A stretch of DNA of 64,000 bases from Eudorina sp. 2006-703-Eu-15 (Eukaryota; Chlorophyta; Chlorophyceae; Chlamydomonadales; Volvocaceae): NCBI GenBank assembly GCA_003117195.1, contig BDSI01000001.1, forward strand, positions 1,873,193-1,937,192. Direction: 5' to 3'. Shown in pieces: positions 47,219 to 61,000 of the stretch. The translations under genes were made by a program, and so were the position numbers. Numbering within the stretch: position 1 is the first letter of the stretch; every line of letters begins with the position of its first letter. The notes under the pieces are model-generated. The model worked only from the letters and a program-made list of their open reading frames with translations. It searched no databases and was not told where the DNA came from.

Positions 47219-50200
47219 TCAAGAATCGGTGATCAGGTGCGCCCGCCGCGTACCGAGGGGGCCGCCCCGCGGCGCCGCCAGGTCAGCCAGCGCTCGCAGC
47301 GCCGGCGCCGGCTGCTGCCACTGCCGGGGCGCCGCCGTGAAGACCCCCTGCTCCTCCGCGGCCTGGATCATGCCCAGTATCTGGTGGGACAGGTGCAGCG
47401 GGACACGCAGCACCAGCGGCACCTCGATGCTCGAGTCCGCGGCGCCGTCGGGGCCGAACGAGACGGTGGCGGCGGTGCGGAACGACCCGTCGACGCCGCG
47501 GCCGTCGCCGTCGCCGCCGTCTCGGCTGCCGCCGAGTGCCCGCCGCAGCGTAGGGCCGGTCTCATGAACCTGCGGCGATCTGCCCTGCTCCAGGAGGGGT
47601 CCCGAGGGACGCCACCTGTGTTCGTCCGGCCGGCCGGCGGCGGCGTCAGCGGTGCCGGCAGCACCAGCAGCACTACCAGCACCAGCACCAGCAGCGCCGC
47701 TCGCGTTGTCTGATCCGGAGTTGCTCGGACGCGCCGACGGGCCGTTGACGGCGGTTCGCGCCGCCACCGCCGCTGCCGGCGCGGCGGCGGCGGCGGCGGC
47801 GGCGGCGACGCCCTCCTTCACGGCGTACGAGGCTTCACGTTCAGTGTTGCGTGCAGCCGTCGGCGGCGGCGGCGGCAGCGGCAAACGCCGACCTGGGAGG
47901 GAGGAGGAGGACATGTTCGGGCGCGCGACGGGCAGTTGGGGCGAGCCGTGCAGGGCCGGCGGAGGCGGCGGCGGCGGAGGTGCGTCTTCCAGGAAGCGCA
48001 TGTCTCGCGTGCCGCCGCCACCGCCCGAGGACGAAGAAGTCGGGCTGTGCGACGACCCGCAAGCGACGTCACCTCGACCTCCTGTCATGGCAAGCGGCGA
48101 CGGTGGCATGGCCGTCGGGCCATCGGCGCCGCCGCCGGGAGCGGGCCGCTTACGGCTTCCGCCGGTGCCGGCGACGGCGGCGGCGGCGCCGTCGTCAACG
48201 TGCATGAGCTGCCCCAGCAGCTGTAGCGCCTCAGGCGCCAAGATGGATTTGAGGCCCAGGGACTCAGCCATTCGCACCAACGCCTCCTGCTGCTGCTGCT
48301 GCTGCTGCCGCTGCTGCTGCCGCTGCTGCTGTGCCGTGCGCTGCTGCTGATTGTACTGCTCTTCGCGATTGAGCAAGGCGTGCAGGACCTGTCGGAGCTC
48401 ATTCGGACTCAGCTCCGAGATGATATCCGATACCCCGGCTTGCGCCGGCGCGGCCGACGCTGCGGCGGCGGCGGCGGCTGCGGCAGCATCTCCCAGGCTG
48501 GCCTGACGGGCTGGCGGCGCCGGCAGCATCGGGGCGGCCCGTGCCTGGCCGGGATGTGCCAGGTAATGGCCGCCCGGTGTACGAGCTGCAGCCTCCCAGG
48601 AGGTTTGCCGCAGCAGCCGTACATCAACGCCGCCGTACTGTTGCCGTACAGGGAAGCCTGCAGTCCCCATCGGGGCGCGCCAGCGGCCCGGAACGCCGCC
48701 GCCGACGCCGCCGACGGCTTGGTCCGCGGCCGCGGCGGCCATCCTGTCCATGTAGGCGAGGTCATCTGCGTCATGTGCCGACGGCGCAGCGCGCTGCCGC
48801 TTGGCGCGGAGGTAGTCTGCTGCGTTGTCCCAGGGCAGGGTTACGACGTCGGCAGCCTCCTCCGACGAGGGCGAGCCTGAGGCCCCAGGCCGCATGCGCT
48901 CCGCCTCCGGAGAAGACGAGGAAGCCGCGTAAGGCCCCTGCGGGCCGCCCCGAGACCGACTGGCGGCGACGTCTGAAGCTGCTGGCGGCGGTTGTGTGGC
49001 GGTAACGAGGCCTCCGGCCTCTTCTTGCTCGGTAGGCATCACCGCCGCCGCCGCCGCCGCTGCTGCTGCCGCCGCCGCCGCCGCCGGGCCCATGGACGCG
49101 GCAGATCGTTTCAGGGACCTGGCGCGGCGCGGCACCAGGGGCCACGGGGTGGGCATCCCGGGCCCGGCCGGCGGCTCCGGCATCGGCGCCGGCATTTTCC
49201 CGTACATATGCGCAGGGACTGTCGTGTAATATGGCAGCTCGCAGTCCTCGGCGACGCCCTCGCAAAATTGCGATGGTCCCATGGGTCGTAAGCCTTCGCG
49301 GTCGTGTGTAGGCGGCTGCTGCTGCGGCGGCGGCGTCGGTCTGGCTGCCGTCGGATCACCGAAGGCGCCGCGGCCGCCGCCGCCACCGAGGCGGTTCGCA
49401 ATTGCGCGCGGCGAGTGACCCGCGCCACGCGGGCCGTCGTTGTCGTCGTACTCGCCGTACTCTCCATCAACTGGCCCATCACGAGACGCCCTCCCTGCAG
49501 CCACCCCAAATGGCAAAGCGCGGTCACTTGCGGAAGCGACATTAGTCAGAGCTCCCGATGCAAGTGCCGTACAGTCCCAGGGGTCTCATTCCCATGGGTC
49601 TCCTTCCCATATAGTCCCATGAATAGTCCCATGGGTCTCATTTTCATTGTCATGTACGGAATATCGTCCCATGAGGAGGAAACGTTACGGGCGGAAGCAA
49701 CCCCTCACCTTCATCGCACCAGGCGGCCTGACGGTGCCTCGCCGAGCGGACGCGGACCATCTTGGGCACTGTCGGCGGCGGCGTCGGCAGCGCCGGCACG
49801 TCCTGCGGCTGCAGAAGTACGACGTGACCGACGCGCTGCATGGGCTCCGCGGCGGCGGCGGCGGCGGCGGCGCCCCAGACGTCTGATGGCTCGTCGCGCG
49901 GCGACGGCGCGCGCACATCCTGCGGCGGCGGCGGCGGCGGCGGCTCCGGCTGCGGCCACTCCGCCGCCGCCGCTGCAGCCGCCGCAGCAGCCTGGAGCTC
50001 CGGGATTGACATCAGAAGACGGCTCACTGGCGACTTGAAGCCCAGAATGGGACTGCTTGACGTCCGGCAGATGTAGGCCGGCGGCGAGCCGCCGCTGCCG
50101 CTGCCGCCGTCAGTCGCCGCCGCTGCCATCTCTGGCGTCAAATCCGCACCCGCCGGGGCAAGGTGGCTGCTCGGCGGCGGCGGCGGCGGCTGGGCCGCAT

Positions 50201-52172
50201 CCGGAGTACCGGGCCCACGGGTCGGCAGGCCGGGGCCCGCGGACGGGCGGTGCTGCGGCGGCGCTTGGGGTCGGTCGGTCGCAGCAGGACCGTTCCTGGG
50301 GCTGCCGTACGCCGCGCCGGGGCAGGGGGGCGGTGCGGGCGGACGGGATCGAGAGGACAGCTTCGTCAGAACCCCGCCCGTGAGAGGAGCTGAGGATGCA
50401 GTCGGGGCTTCGTATCGTGCCCGGAGGAACACGGGGATAGAAAGGAAAGGAAAACCAAAGCCACAAACAAACAACCCAGGATAGGGGAATACAAGGAGGA
50501 CTGGCAGCAACCAGAAACAACTGTCCGCGGGCAAATGATCGCCTTGCGGCGTTGCGGGCGGGCGGGTGGGTGGGTGGGTGGGTGGGTGCTGGGTGGGTGG
50601 CGACACCGGCGCACGGCAGCAGCCAGCGCTGGGTAGCGGGTCCAGAGCGGTGCCTCAGGACAACAACGATGGCGGACGGGCCGGCGCCGAACTCTGCAAC
50701 TCGGTACGAAAGAGATGCAATGTACGATGTGCCGTACAGTCGCCGTACCTGGTGTCCCTGAGCTCCGGGTGGGTGCCCGCCTCCGCGGCGCTCCGTACGG
50801 TGATGACCACGGAGCCGGATGCCGGGTGCCGTCGAGCGCTCGGCGCCTGGCCCTTGGGCGGTGACGCCGCCGCCGCTGCCGCCGCCGGCGCCGCTGCCGC
50901 CGCTGACGCGACGACAGCCTCCTTTATCGTGCTGCTCCACGCGGCTGTCGCCGCCGCCGACGCTTCAGCCGACGCTGCAACCGCCGCCGGAGACATCTCC
51001 GGCTGTCGCTGCCGCTGTCGCGGGTGCTGGCGCGGATGTTGGGAGGTGTGTTTGTGCCTGGCGGCCTCATTGGCGGTCGGGGAGGGCAGGGGCGGAGACG
51101 GCAGCAGCGACGGCGGCATGCCGCTGGGCAGCGACGCCTGCGGCTTCAGTTGCGGCGGTGCGGCCACCGCTGTGGGCAGCTGCGCGCTGTGGGCCCGGAC
51201 GGTGGCGCGGGTGGCCTTGTTTCGTTGCCGCTCCTCTTTGAATTTGAGCAGCAGCGCGGGTATGGTGGTTGCTGGGGGGTAAGGGCGTGTGTGGGGCGAG
51301 GGAGGGGATTGTGAGGGGGCCCGGGCCGGGGTTACGGGCCCGACTCAGCAGGGCGGTCTCAGTCTTAGATGGCGCGTATGTGTGTCGCGGACGAATGCAG
51401 TACGCACTGGGATATCGGGGGTTGCACTGGGATGTGTCGGGGGTTTCATGTCAAGAGCATTCGCCCGACATCCGTGCTTGTGACCTGCAGGGGAAAGCCC
51501 TGCACATATCGCAACGTTCTCACCTAGCAGATCCTCCCATTCGTCGATGTAGTCTTCAACAGGAAAGTTGCACACCGCCTCCTTGCCGTACTTGCAAATG
51601 CACGCTCGATCGAATACACGAGCTGCCTCCTCTTCTGTGTTGTAGTCTCCAAGCGTAACGGTCCGTCCGCCGTGCGAAATCTGTTGGCGTTGCCAAACGG
51701 ACGAGGACCCAAGCGATCAGACCATTGTATCGGAGGAAAGGCGGGCGCCTGAGGAGGCAGGACCGTTCCTAACATTTTTAATTACATTTGGGGCACAAGG
51801 GGTTTACAAAAATTCGCTGTATGTATGGCTGCTGAAGTCGCACGCCCTGGTCGACGCGCTGACGATTGTCAAGGGCGTCAATAAAACGGGCGGGGTACAG
51901 CATCGGCGCGATGGTCTTCATACAGGATGATACTATTTCCTTGTTGGGTTGGAATTATTAAGTGATCCCCAAACTCAAGTCATTGGGTGCCTCATCAACA
52001 TCATCATTGCCGAATTCACCTGTGCCCGCCACTTGCTTGTCGGCTTGTATAGTGTCACGCCCTTAAAAAGCGAGTGACGACTGGAAGCCTTTGCAACTAA
52101 TGCCAAAGCCTCCATTTTGCACCCAGTCGATGGCACACCGCGCTTCCTGCAGAACAGTTCACAGTAGCGCAA
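47219..52172 (-). CDS. AP2/ERF-domain transcription factor, long low-complexity tail
   Basis: Five exons: 52172-52020, 51680-51524, 51271 to about 50738, about 50389-49709, 49494-47219; about 1266 aa. The AP2 domain spans about residues 36-92 and is assembled across the first junction: FKGVTLYKPTSKWRAQ then ISHGGRTVTLGDYNTEEEAA, RVFDRACICKYGK and CNFPVEDY, matching the GVTLYK, W-R-A and LG-Y-EEEAARV-DRA signature of DNA-binding AP2 domains. A basic stretch LLLKFKEERQRNKATR follows. The remaining thousand residues are Ala, Gln, Gly, Pro and Ser runs with islands such as ICRTSSSPILGFKSP, ISELSPNELRQVLHALL and VPLVLRVPLHLSHQILGMI. The exon 3 donor and exon 4 acceptor were chosen by phase and are less certain. 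The start is uncertain: an upstream exon could join at a CAG just before KRGVPSTG, or translation could begin at 52115. Predicted nuclear regulator; targets unknown. Confidence 0.8.
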
Positions 52173-55100
52173 GTTTCAAGCGAGCGGCGCACTGACATGG
52201 TATCTCTGAACGATCAAAGCTCAAGCAGATGCTTGTATCAAACGTCCAGTAACCGTTGCTGGGACCGCCGTGTAGCACTAATACCGACATACACGCATCA
52301 AATTTTCAGGCGGCAACCTAAGCTGCACAGTTAAGAAGCTTCCCACTCATACAATGAATTGAACATTCAACATGGTGAAACATATCAGGTCCCTGCTAGC
52401 TTCAGATGCGCTGACGGGGAGGCACCCGGAGGAACGTGCTAAGTGCAATGGACTATTCCTGCGCTCGCATCACGGTGAGCTTGGCTTCAGGATTAGAACC
52501 ATACCTTTAAGAGCTAAACGGGGTCGGTGAGGCTGCTGGCCCTTATGCAAAAGGCGCCATGCTTGGCAAGCAGGTTCTCCGAATATTTGGGATGAAACTT
52601 TGTTTAGTGCTAATCAAAATTTGCATAGATATAGTTGCGTGGAACGCGTCATGCGAATCGCGAGCCCCGTCATATGTATGCTGATGAGCACGCTACTTTA
52701 GACTGACAAACAGTATGTGAGAACACTCTAATGCATGAAAGACAGTGAATGTCCTCACGCACCCCACCACAGACTCTTCATTCGTGCTTTTGCCAATCGT
52801 ACATCGCAAGTGTCGTAGGGTGATTATGGACGGATCATGTCCGAAGCAGCTCTTACTTTTTCCTGTATGCGCGCTTATCATAATCTATTAATACTTTGGT
52901 TTTAATTTTATACATTTGAGTTAAGCAGTGGGATTCCATAGAGAGTGTCAAAACGGTGAATAAATAATGTATGTGCACGATTGTATGTATGCTGCACAAT
53001 ACGCACCTTAATAAACTCTCTATAAACACTATCGTGAGTATGATGTGGCATCCATGAACTGTTTGCATCGCCACCCAGGTACGCTGTCGACTGAACTTAA
53101 TCGCGGCAACTGCTGTAACATGGCCCCTAATGAACAGCTCAGGAGTGCGACATAATACAGAGGGTCGCTGATTGGCGGACTAAGCGCGGATGCCAATACT
53201 AATGGCGCTTGGCTAGGGATTTTATTTATTCACTGTAAGCGAGGAAGAGCGAGACAAAATCAATCTGTACAAACAGCAGAATGCGGGACATTGCAGGTTG
53301 CCGCCGTAGGCATCTCCTCGCGCTGTCCGCACTCAGGACTATGCTGTATTGCCGTTTTGAACTTCAGGCCTCTTGCCTGTATGTTTAGGAAACGAGCTGC
53401 TCGTCATCAGAGAGCTGCCTGTGCTGTTACTCAGCCGCCAGGGCTCGCAGTGCCGACCCCAGTAGGTATCCGTGCGAGGCCGTGCATTTGCTTCACGAAT
53501 TTCAGCTGATGTTAGACCAGGTTCGACGAGGACACGCCACGCTTCATGTGAATGCCATGTCCGCATGCAGCGCGTGCCATCGTCCTTCGTGGTTGCGTTT
53601 GACGTACGGCACCAGTCAAACGTTCCACATCTTTGCCACTAAGGGCAAAAACGTACCGCGCCCTACCGCGCCCACAACTCCGCGCTTCGCGCAGCCAACT
53701 CCCCCCCCTCAACATATGCTGGTGATGAGCGACGCATCGATCCCCAACCCATGCACGTCCGCACTCGATGATGCGCCCCGCCGTTTTCCGCATCACCTTC
53801 GCACGGGTTCATGGTGTACCAGATGTTTTGCTGTCGTATGCAATTGGTTGCATTGACCGCCATGACGTCGAGTCGACCTGCCGCAACGAGGATGATGGTA
53901 TTTACGGTGTGCGCAAGGAACAGTAAGTACCGCGTCCGCACACCAGCCAGGTTTGGCCCGCCATTGCGCTCGAAGGTATAATGCAGGTATTAAAAACATA
54001 TCTAAAAATGAGATATATGTCAGTAATATATTCTTGAAATGATGCATGATTTCAATTAAAGTATGCCGCCTTATTATATGTTCGGAATCTTTCGCGTGGG
54101 CGGGCGGCCCCTCATGAATGTAGGATTGCTAAAAAATTATCATGATAAAATAATTGATGTATAACAATTAAAGCTCTCGTGATTATTCAAAGCTTTTAAT
54201 GTAGATGCGCCCAACTTAAAAGTCGTGTACGGTGCGCGCCGAGCGTACGGGAGCGAATGCATCGGCGAACTCTCTGGCGGGGCAGTCAACTGATAGTGTA
54301 AAATTAAGATGGTAAGTTACAATGCCTAGGAATATGTCTGATTATTGTGACAGCTCTTAATATGCACATTCGCTGTAGTATCAGGTAGTATCCAAATTGG
54401 GATGGGACTCGAAGGGCGATCCAGAAATCCTGGATCAGGAGGCGGACAGAACTCATTTACAAGTATCATTTTTTATAAATCTGATATAGGGATGCGAAAT
54501 GGTCGACCGGGACAGAGGGCGAGGTTCCTGGGGGTTGAGATGACGGTACTGGAGATCCGAGCAGGTACTGGAGATCTGCTCAGAACGAAAGAGTTTTGGA
54601 TTCGAATTGTACAAAGTATATAGCTTTTTCCAGCATGGATCTAAGACACAAGCCGCGTGACCGACGTACGGGGCCCCAGCGGTACGCAATAAACACTCAA
54701 TCGGTGACCAATCCTAGTCACGCATTTAACATAATCCTGCAACGGGGCTGTATTAAATGATCGTTGATTCAGTGACTCGCTTTAAACCTTTTGGAAATTT
54801 AGCTCATGCCATCTTATGCGTATGTAATCGTATGTTCAATGGCATGAACGATGCATGCTTCTCACTTGTATGACCAGGCAAGGTTAGGGGCGATCGGCGC
54901 AACTCGGGGTCGGGAGATGTTGCACAGAGCGGGTGCCGGTAGCGCCTGGTAGTGCACGCCCAGGTCGGACGAACATTTTTGTTCACTTTACCGCGGTCAG
55001 TCGGTATTGCTTTGACATATTGAAGGTTCACCATGTCATTTGCCAAGCACAGTGGGTTTGGTGGCGTACCGTATGATGCTGAAGGTTTAATTGAAAGCCG

Positions 55101-56014
55101 CGTGCTTGCTTGTCATTCCTTTTTTGTTTACAGAGCCGAAGCCGCTGGCCAAAGCACATTGCTTACAAAATAAAGGATTGGTGATGATCTCGATCCTTGT
55201 TCCGTGCGCTTCGGGACAGCACCCCGACGCAGCCAACTTACGTAAAAGCCGAATTAAGCAACATACGGGTGGTCGCTTTCCGCGAATTCAAGCCCGTACA
55301 TGTACAGGCACTCAAAACTCACAGAAAACCTTCGTTGGTTTCCTGTACGCTTCCCGGGCCCTTCGCCAAGAAGTCTGTCAGTTTTCGCGCGAAGATGCAC
55401 CTGCGCGCAAAGAAACAAGATCTTCGCCATGGGGGTCGTGGCCGCACTACCTCTACCGCGAACACGTCGTCCATCACGTCTGGCGTCCGGGCAGTTCTTA
55501 CGCACCTCGACCGACCCAGGCACCTTCCCCCCCACGTGCCGCACAGCGTACACTAGGCTGATGCTCCTCGCGTCCAGCCTCTCCGGCCCCCACGACCGCG
55601 CCGGGCCTCCGACCTCTTCCGGCCGCCCAGTGCCTCTCCTCTCTCTCTCTCTGGGCCGTTTGAGGACTCGCACCAACCAGCACCGCGAGGCGACTGCCTC
55701 ACCACTGGGCGTGGTCACGCCCCCGGGGGTCCCCAACCCTGCACCATTACAGATGAAACGGGCCACAGGGCACCATCACCCAGGCATCACCGCTACTGCT
55801 ACTGCTTCTGCCTCTGCGGGGTAACAAGCAATAGGCATGGGAACACCGGCGGGCGGCGGCCATGGCGGTCGGGCTACAGGCGGCACGGTCAACCTGGAAG
55901 CGGGCAGGCGGGCTCTCGGCCGCCCAGACAGCGAAGGGCCCGTTCCGGGTCGGTTGGGGGCCGAGGACCCGATGCGGTCCGGGTGGCCCCTGGTGCGGGG
56001 TCAAGGTAGCGGGG

Positions 56015-56160
56015 CATATGGGGATTCCAGCCATCTTCCGGCTCGTTATGATGTATCCCCAGGTCGAAGGGCTGCAGCTGCACCTTGCTGACGAGGCGTC
56101 AACGCACCCGACGACGCGCGGTTGGTGGTGCCACGAAATCGCCGCGCCGTCACGTGCCCA
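56015..56160. repeat. Dispersed diverged repeat, copy 2
   Basis: Same ordered blocks as 32413-32580 (ATGGGGATTCC, TTATGATG, AAGGGCTGCAGCTGC, CTGACGAGGCGTCAA, GCCGTCACG), same orientation. Confidence 0.65.
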
Positions 56161-57365
56161 CCACACACCCTCACCCTCACGCGGCTTGGCGGGACGCCCG
56201 GCCCCGCGCCCCCCCCCCCCACACACACACCCCGGATGTTCGGCGATTCGTGCGGGGGCACCAGCGTAGTGGGCCCCTGCGTCACGGTCTGCGGTGGAGC
56301 GGTAGCGAATGGGACGGCGGACCGCGACCCGCCAGCGCGGGGCAGGGGGCACACGGATTGCGCCGTGAACCTGGACGTCGGGGACGTCCCGCCGGCGGTT
56401 AGGGAGCTGGTGAGCGGTTGAGATGGGGCCAGTCGGCCGCCTCGGTCACTTGTGGGCCGTTGGCGAGATCCAGATCGGGATCTGCTGCAGTCGGCTGACG
56501 GCCGGTCCACAGGCTGCTGCTGCTGATGCGCGTCCGAGCCGCCGCACCCCACGCCCAGCAACGCCTGGCGCAACGTCGTCGTCACTCGCTTTGTTAACAT
56601 TAGCGCTGACACGGCTGACAAAATATCGAGAAGGTGTAGGTGTTGATGCCGCCGGCGGATCACCTTTCGTACGGCAATCTGTGGCGTTCGCGGGTCTGTT
56701 GCTGAGCCAACCGCTACCTACCCTTTTCGTTTCGCAGCGTCTGCAGCGCTGGCCGCTCTGACGACAACGCAATGTGCTCCGCCACAATGAATACCCTTTA
56801 TAACGAAGGACTTTACGTGATACAATAAAAAGGCGAAAGCGCAGGGCGTTTCAGAGACGTTGGATGTTGGGACCTCGGAAATTGGATGCTGCGGCGAACT
56901 GACCGTCTTCGGAGATGTTCGGAGAACGGAGCAGGAACCTGCGGCCAACATGCAGGCGCCACGCTCCTTGCATTAGAACGGCCTTCAATATTAAAAAATC
57001 ATTTTCGTCAAACCCTCACCAAAAACCCTCACCAAACCTTCGTCAAACCCTCACCAAAAACGAATTTTATTTTGGTCAGTCTTCCGGGACCCGGCCCATG
57101 CCGGCCCTGGCCCCAGCACTTGCCCCAGCGGGCGGCCGAACTACTTCCTCCCCCCTGCACACACACATTTGACCTCAAGGGTATGTCAGTATCCTACCAC
57201 CCCAACCAAACCAGCGTACCAGCGTACGGCGCCCGCTCCACAGGACCATGGCGCGAGTGTACCCGCGCAGCGCAGCGCAACCACCGCCTTGCTCTCCACA
57301 AACAACACCTCGCATCCCCAGCCCAGCCAAACTACGACAGTCCACCGTCACATTATTATTAGGAT

Positions 57366-57370
57366 GTTAC
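57366..57370 (-). terminator. Candidate TGTAA poly(A) signal of the F-box-LysM gene
   Basis: Minus-strand TGTAA (plus TTACA) about 685 nt after the stop codon. It also lies inside a dispersed repeat, which lowers confidence. Confidence 0.3.
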
Positions 57371-57639
57371 AGCGGACCCCGCGGGACATGCCTACCGCCG
57401 ACAGATCGCAATTCGCCCAGCAGCCTTACTATGTATCCCGCGGAATGGGCTGGGCAGGGGCAGGGGCCGCTGTGAAGCAAACGGGCATTTTCCGCGCTAA
57501 GCGATGCTCGTCGCATGCTGCGCACTCCTGCTCTGCCTGCTTACCATCACACCTCGAAATCCCATACCTAAGATTTCCCGCGCATCCTCTCTCTCTCTAA
57601 AACGCTCTCCCTCCCTCCTTGATCCCTCCCTCCCTCACT

Positions 57640-57698
57640 CCCACCCTTTCTCACACTCCCACTCTTTCTCACACTCCCACTCTTTCTCACACTCCCAA
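57640..57698. repeat. 18-bp repeat CACTCCCACTCTTTCTCA
   Basis: Three to four tandem copies, nearly perfect, intergenic, downstream of the F-box-LysM gene. Confidence 0.9.
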
Positions 57699-58052
57699 TC
57701 TGGACTCCGCAACCCTCCCAAGCCACCCGTTCCACACGCCAAGCCACTCGCGGTCCCTCCTCTCCTCCGCAACACCTTCCGCCTGCCGCACCCCGCAGCT
57801 CCGCCGCCCACACCGCCCTACTCTATCTCCTCCCCTCCGCGGCGCGGCGCCACACGCCGTGCCGCGTCGTCGCTGCCAGGCCGATGAATTGTCCCCCCCC
57901 CGGCCCCCGCCCGTCACCTCCTGTGTGTGGCCGTACGCGGCAGTACGACCCTCAGGACCTGCCGTTCCGACACCAGCGCCCCACGCCTCGCACCCGCTCC
58001 GGAATTCCGCCACAACCCTGGACACCGTGGCAGTCACCTCAGGTCCTCACCC

Positions 58053-61000
58053 CTAGCCGGAGGCGTTGTAGCAAACCGCCGAGTCCAGGGGGGTGCACTG
58101 CAACCTCCGCTGCTGCTGCCGGCGCTCCGACTGCTGCTGCCGCTGCTGCCGCTGCTGCTGCCGGCGGCTGCCCCTGGTGCTGCCGCGCTCCCCCCCGCAC
58201 GGCCCCAGCAGCAGCGAGACGCCCCGCCGCAGCAGCCTCCGCAGCACGCGCCGCAGCGGCCGCGGTCGGCCCTGCGCCCGCCTCGCGGCGGCGCGGTTCA
58301 TCTGGCGCACGAGCGCCACGGCCTCCGCCTCGGCGCCGTACTCCACGCCGTCGCCGTCCTCCTCCCCGTACGACACGTCTTCCGAGTCGGTGTCGGATGC
58401 GACGTCGCTGTCACTGTCTCGGTCCGCCGCCCGGGCCCGATCCTTGGCGGCCTGCCGCAGATCCCAGAGGTGGTCCGCGACTGGTGGTGTGGGTGACGGG
58501 GATACGGGTGGGTGAGGATGCGTAACGGGAAAATGGGTTGTGGGAGTGGGTTGTGGGGATGGGTTGTGGGGATGGGCTGTGAGGAGAGGCGGCACGCGTA
58601 TCGGGGCGGGTGTCAAAACAAGCCCCGTACGAATCCGGATTAACCAGCACACTTAGGTGGAGGGGGTTGTTCGAGAACTACGACACTGCCCTGTGACGCT
58701 GGCTGGGGGCGGACTGTGGGAGCTCTGGAGGGAGGGGGCTGGTGTGGATGTGTGTAGGTGCAGATCTACGTTGGCTGCGGCGCACGAACTGATTCGTCGC
58801 AGTGGTTCGTCGCCGCAACGCGGCTGGGCAGGCCGGGAAAGGAGGGAGACAGGAGGCGGCGGCGGCAGAACTGGGAGCGCTGGCCCCCGCGGGACCGCCG
58901 CCCGGGGGCGCTTCCCGGCTGCCCGGCCCTCCCAAGGTGGGCGGATCGGGTACCGAGCGTAGTGAGGCCATGACGGGCCCGCGCCTCTAACCCCCCCGCG
59001 AGACGCAAGGCCCCCCACCACCACTGTCACAACCACCACTCTCACAACCACCACTGCCACAACTACCACTGTCACAACCACGAAAGCACACCACTAATTC
59101 AACGACACCAGAACACCTACCATTATAAGCACGACAACGCCCGCCCTCAGCTGCAACCCATCACACCACCGCCAACCCTAGACCCACCGAACTGCCGCGC
59201 CGCCACCTCCACATCGCCGTTGGACTGCTCCAGGTAGAACCGGGCCGCCGACATGCCCACCGCCTCCGCCGCCGCCGCTGCCTCCACCTCCGCCGAAGAC
59301 GACGGCGTCGGCCCGCCGACGCCGCTACCCCGGCCGGCCTTGCCGCCACCGCCTGCTGCCTCCTCGCGAATCATCCTCCGTACCTGTGCTTGCATCTCCC
59401 GTACCTGCGGCAGGGTCCAGGGTCCTACCCGTCACGAGCTAACGAACTAACGGTATTCTGTTGCACCCCGTTGACCTGTGGCGTTCGGTTTCGTTGGCGG
59501 GTCTTCAGCCATGGCGCTCCGCGCAGCCACCCAAGGCACGCGCGCTCCACTTCGCACACCGCGCCATCGGACATCCATCCCCGCCGCCGGCCAGGCTCAC
59601 GCTGCCGACTGCTCCGAGACCACGCACGCAGCCGGGTGGAGGCCAGTCCCCGATCCTCCATTCCAAGCGCCCCCGGCCCAGGTTGGTTCTGGGGCACTTG
59701 TTCTTCCTCTTTGATTCCCCCCCAGGCCCAGAGCCCAGAGCCCAGAGCCCAGAGCCCAGAGCCCAGAGCCGGCGCACTTCGTTTGGTTGCGTCGCGTCCT
59801 CCGATGTGCACTCCCACCTGCCAACCGCTGAGCTCGGTAGCACCCAAAGCCACCGACCCATGGGCCCACCGACCCACCCACCAGCATGCGGTTGAACGTG
59901 GGCCGCGGCGCCTGGTGCGCCTCCCGCTGCTGGTCGTTGTCCGACGGACCCACGGGTCGCAGCGGCTCCCCCACCACCAGTAGCTCCCGACACAGCAGCG
60001 GGCAGAACTCGAAGCGCGCCGGGCAACCCCGAACCTCGTGGGCGCTGAGTACTGCAGGCCAGGAGGAGGGGAGGGGAGGGGAGGGGAGGGGAGGAAGAGG
60101 AGGGGAGGGGAGATTGGCAGACGCACGGTGTGTGTATGCCGGGGCCGGAGGTGTCGATGCGAGCGCAACATGGGCCAGCCTCATGTCATTTGAGACAGCA
60201 TCCCTCCCCCACACTGCACACCGCCCACCGCCCCCTGGGTGGCTGGCTGTCTGGCTCCGTGGAAGCGCGGATGGGCCGGAGGAGGATGGGCCGGAGGAAG
60301 ATGGGCCGATACGATCTCCCACTGGGACCCCGTCCGCGAACTGCCGCCGCCGCAGCAGCAGCAGCAGAAGCAGCCGCAGCAGCAGCAGAAGCAGCACGCG
60401 GGCAGGTGTTCAGGCGAGAGGTGGGCAGAGGGGCCACCCCACCACCCCAGCACTGCTCTGGCAGCAGCGCAGCCTCAGAATGTGTACCAATTTCCTGTAC
60501 CCCACCGCCCCACCGCCTCACCGGGGATGTAGATGAGGTGGCGGTGCTGCAGCAGGTGGGGGCCCATCAGGTTGTTCAGCCGCATCACCGCACCGGGATA
60601 CACCTGGAGCCTGCGCCATATGTGTGTGTGTGCGTGTGTGTGCGTGTGTGTTTGGCGGGGGAGGGGGAGTGAGTGTCAGGCTGGAGGAACGGGGTGCCAA
60701 GCTCTTACGTGGGATCAGGCCGGCAGGACCAGCCGGCAGGACCAGGCCGGCAGGACCAGGCAGGCAGGGCTCGGGGTGGCCGTTGGGTTGATGCCCATGG
60801 ATCAGGGTTCGGGTCAGAAGAACGGCCTCACCGAGGGGGGAGGGAGAGAGCGCGGGAGGACCTCAGCCGGACAGGACAGTAGGGGCGTCAGGAGGGGCAC
60901 TGCCGGCCGCCCTCCCCACGCCCACCCCACACTCCCCCTCCACACTCCCCCCATCTCCCCAGGCTGGGTGTGTCGAAACTCTCCTAACTTTATTATTCGC

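Larger units (their letters stand above)
52173..58052. other. Intergenic region between AP2 and F-box-LysM genes
   Basis: About 5.9 kb. From about 51800 to 55100 the DNA is markedly AT-richer than the rest of the window; it includes the promoter side of the AP2 gene. From 55100 on it returns to GC-rich DNA with a second copy of the element at 32.4 kb (56015-56160) and other dispersed repeats. Short open frames exist, for example 55032-55083 followed by a plausible splice at 55132, and 56236-56421, but none is recognisable. Confidence 0.6.
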
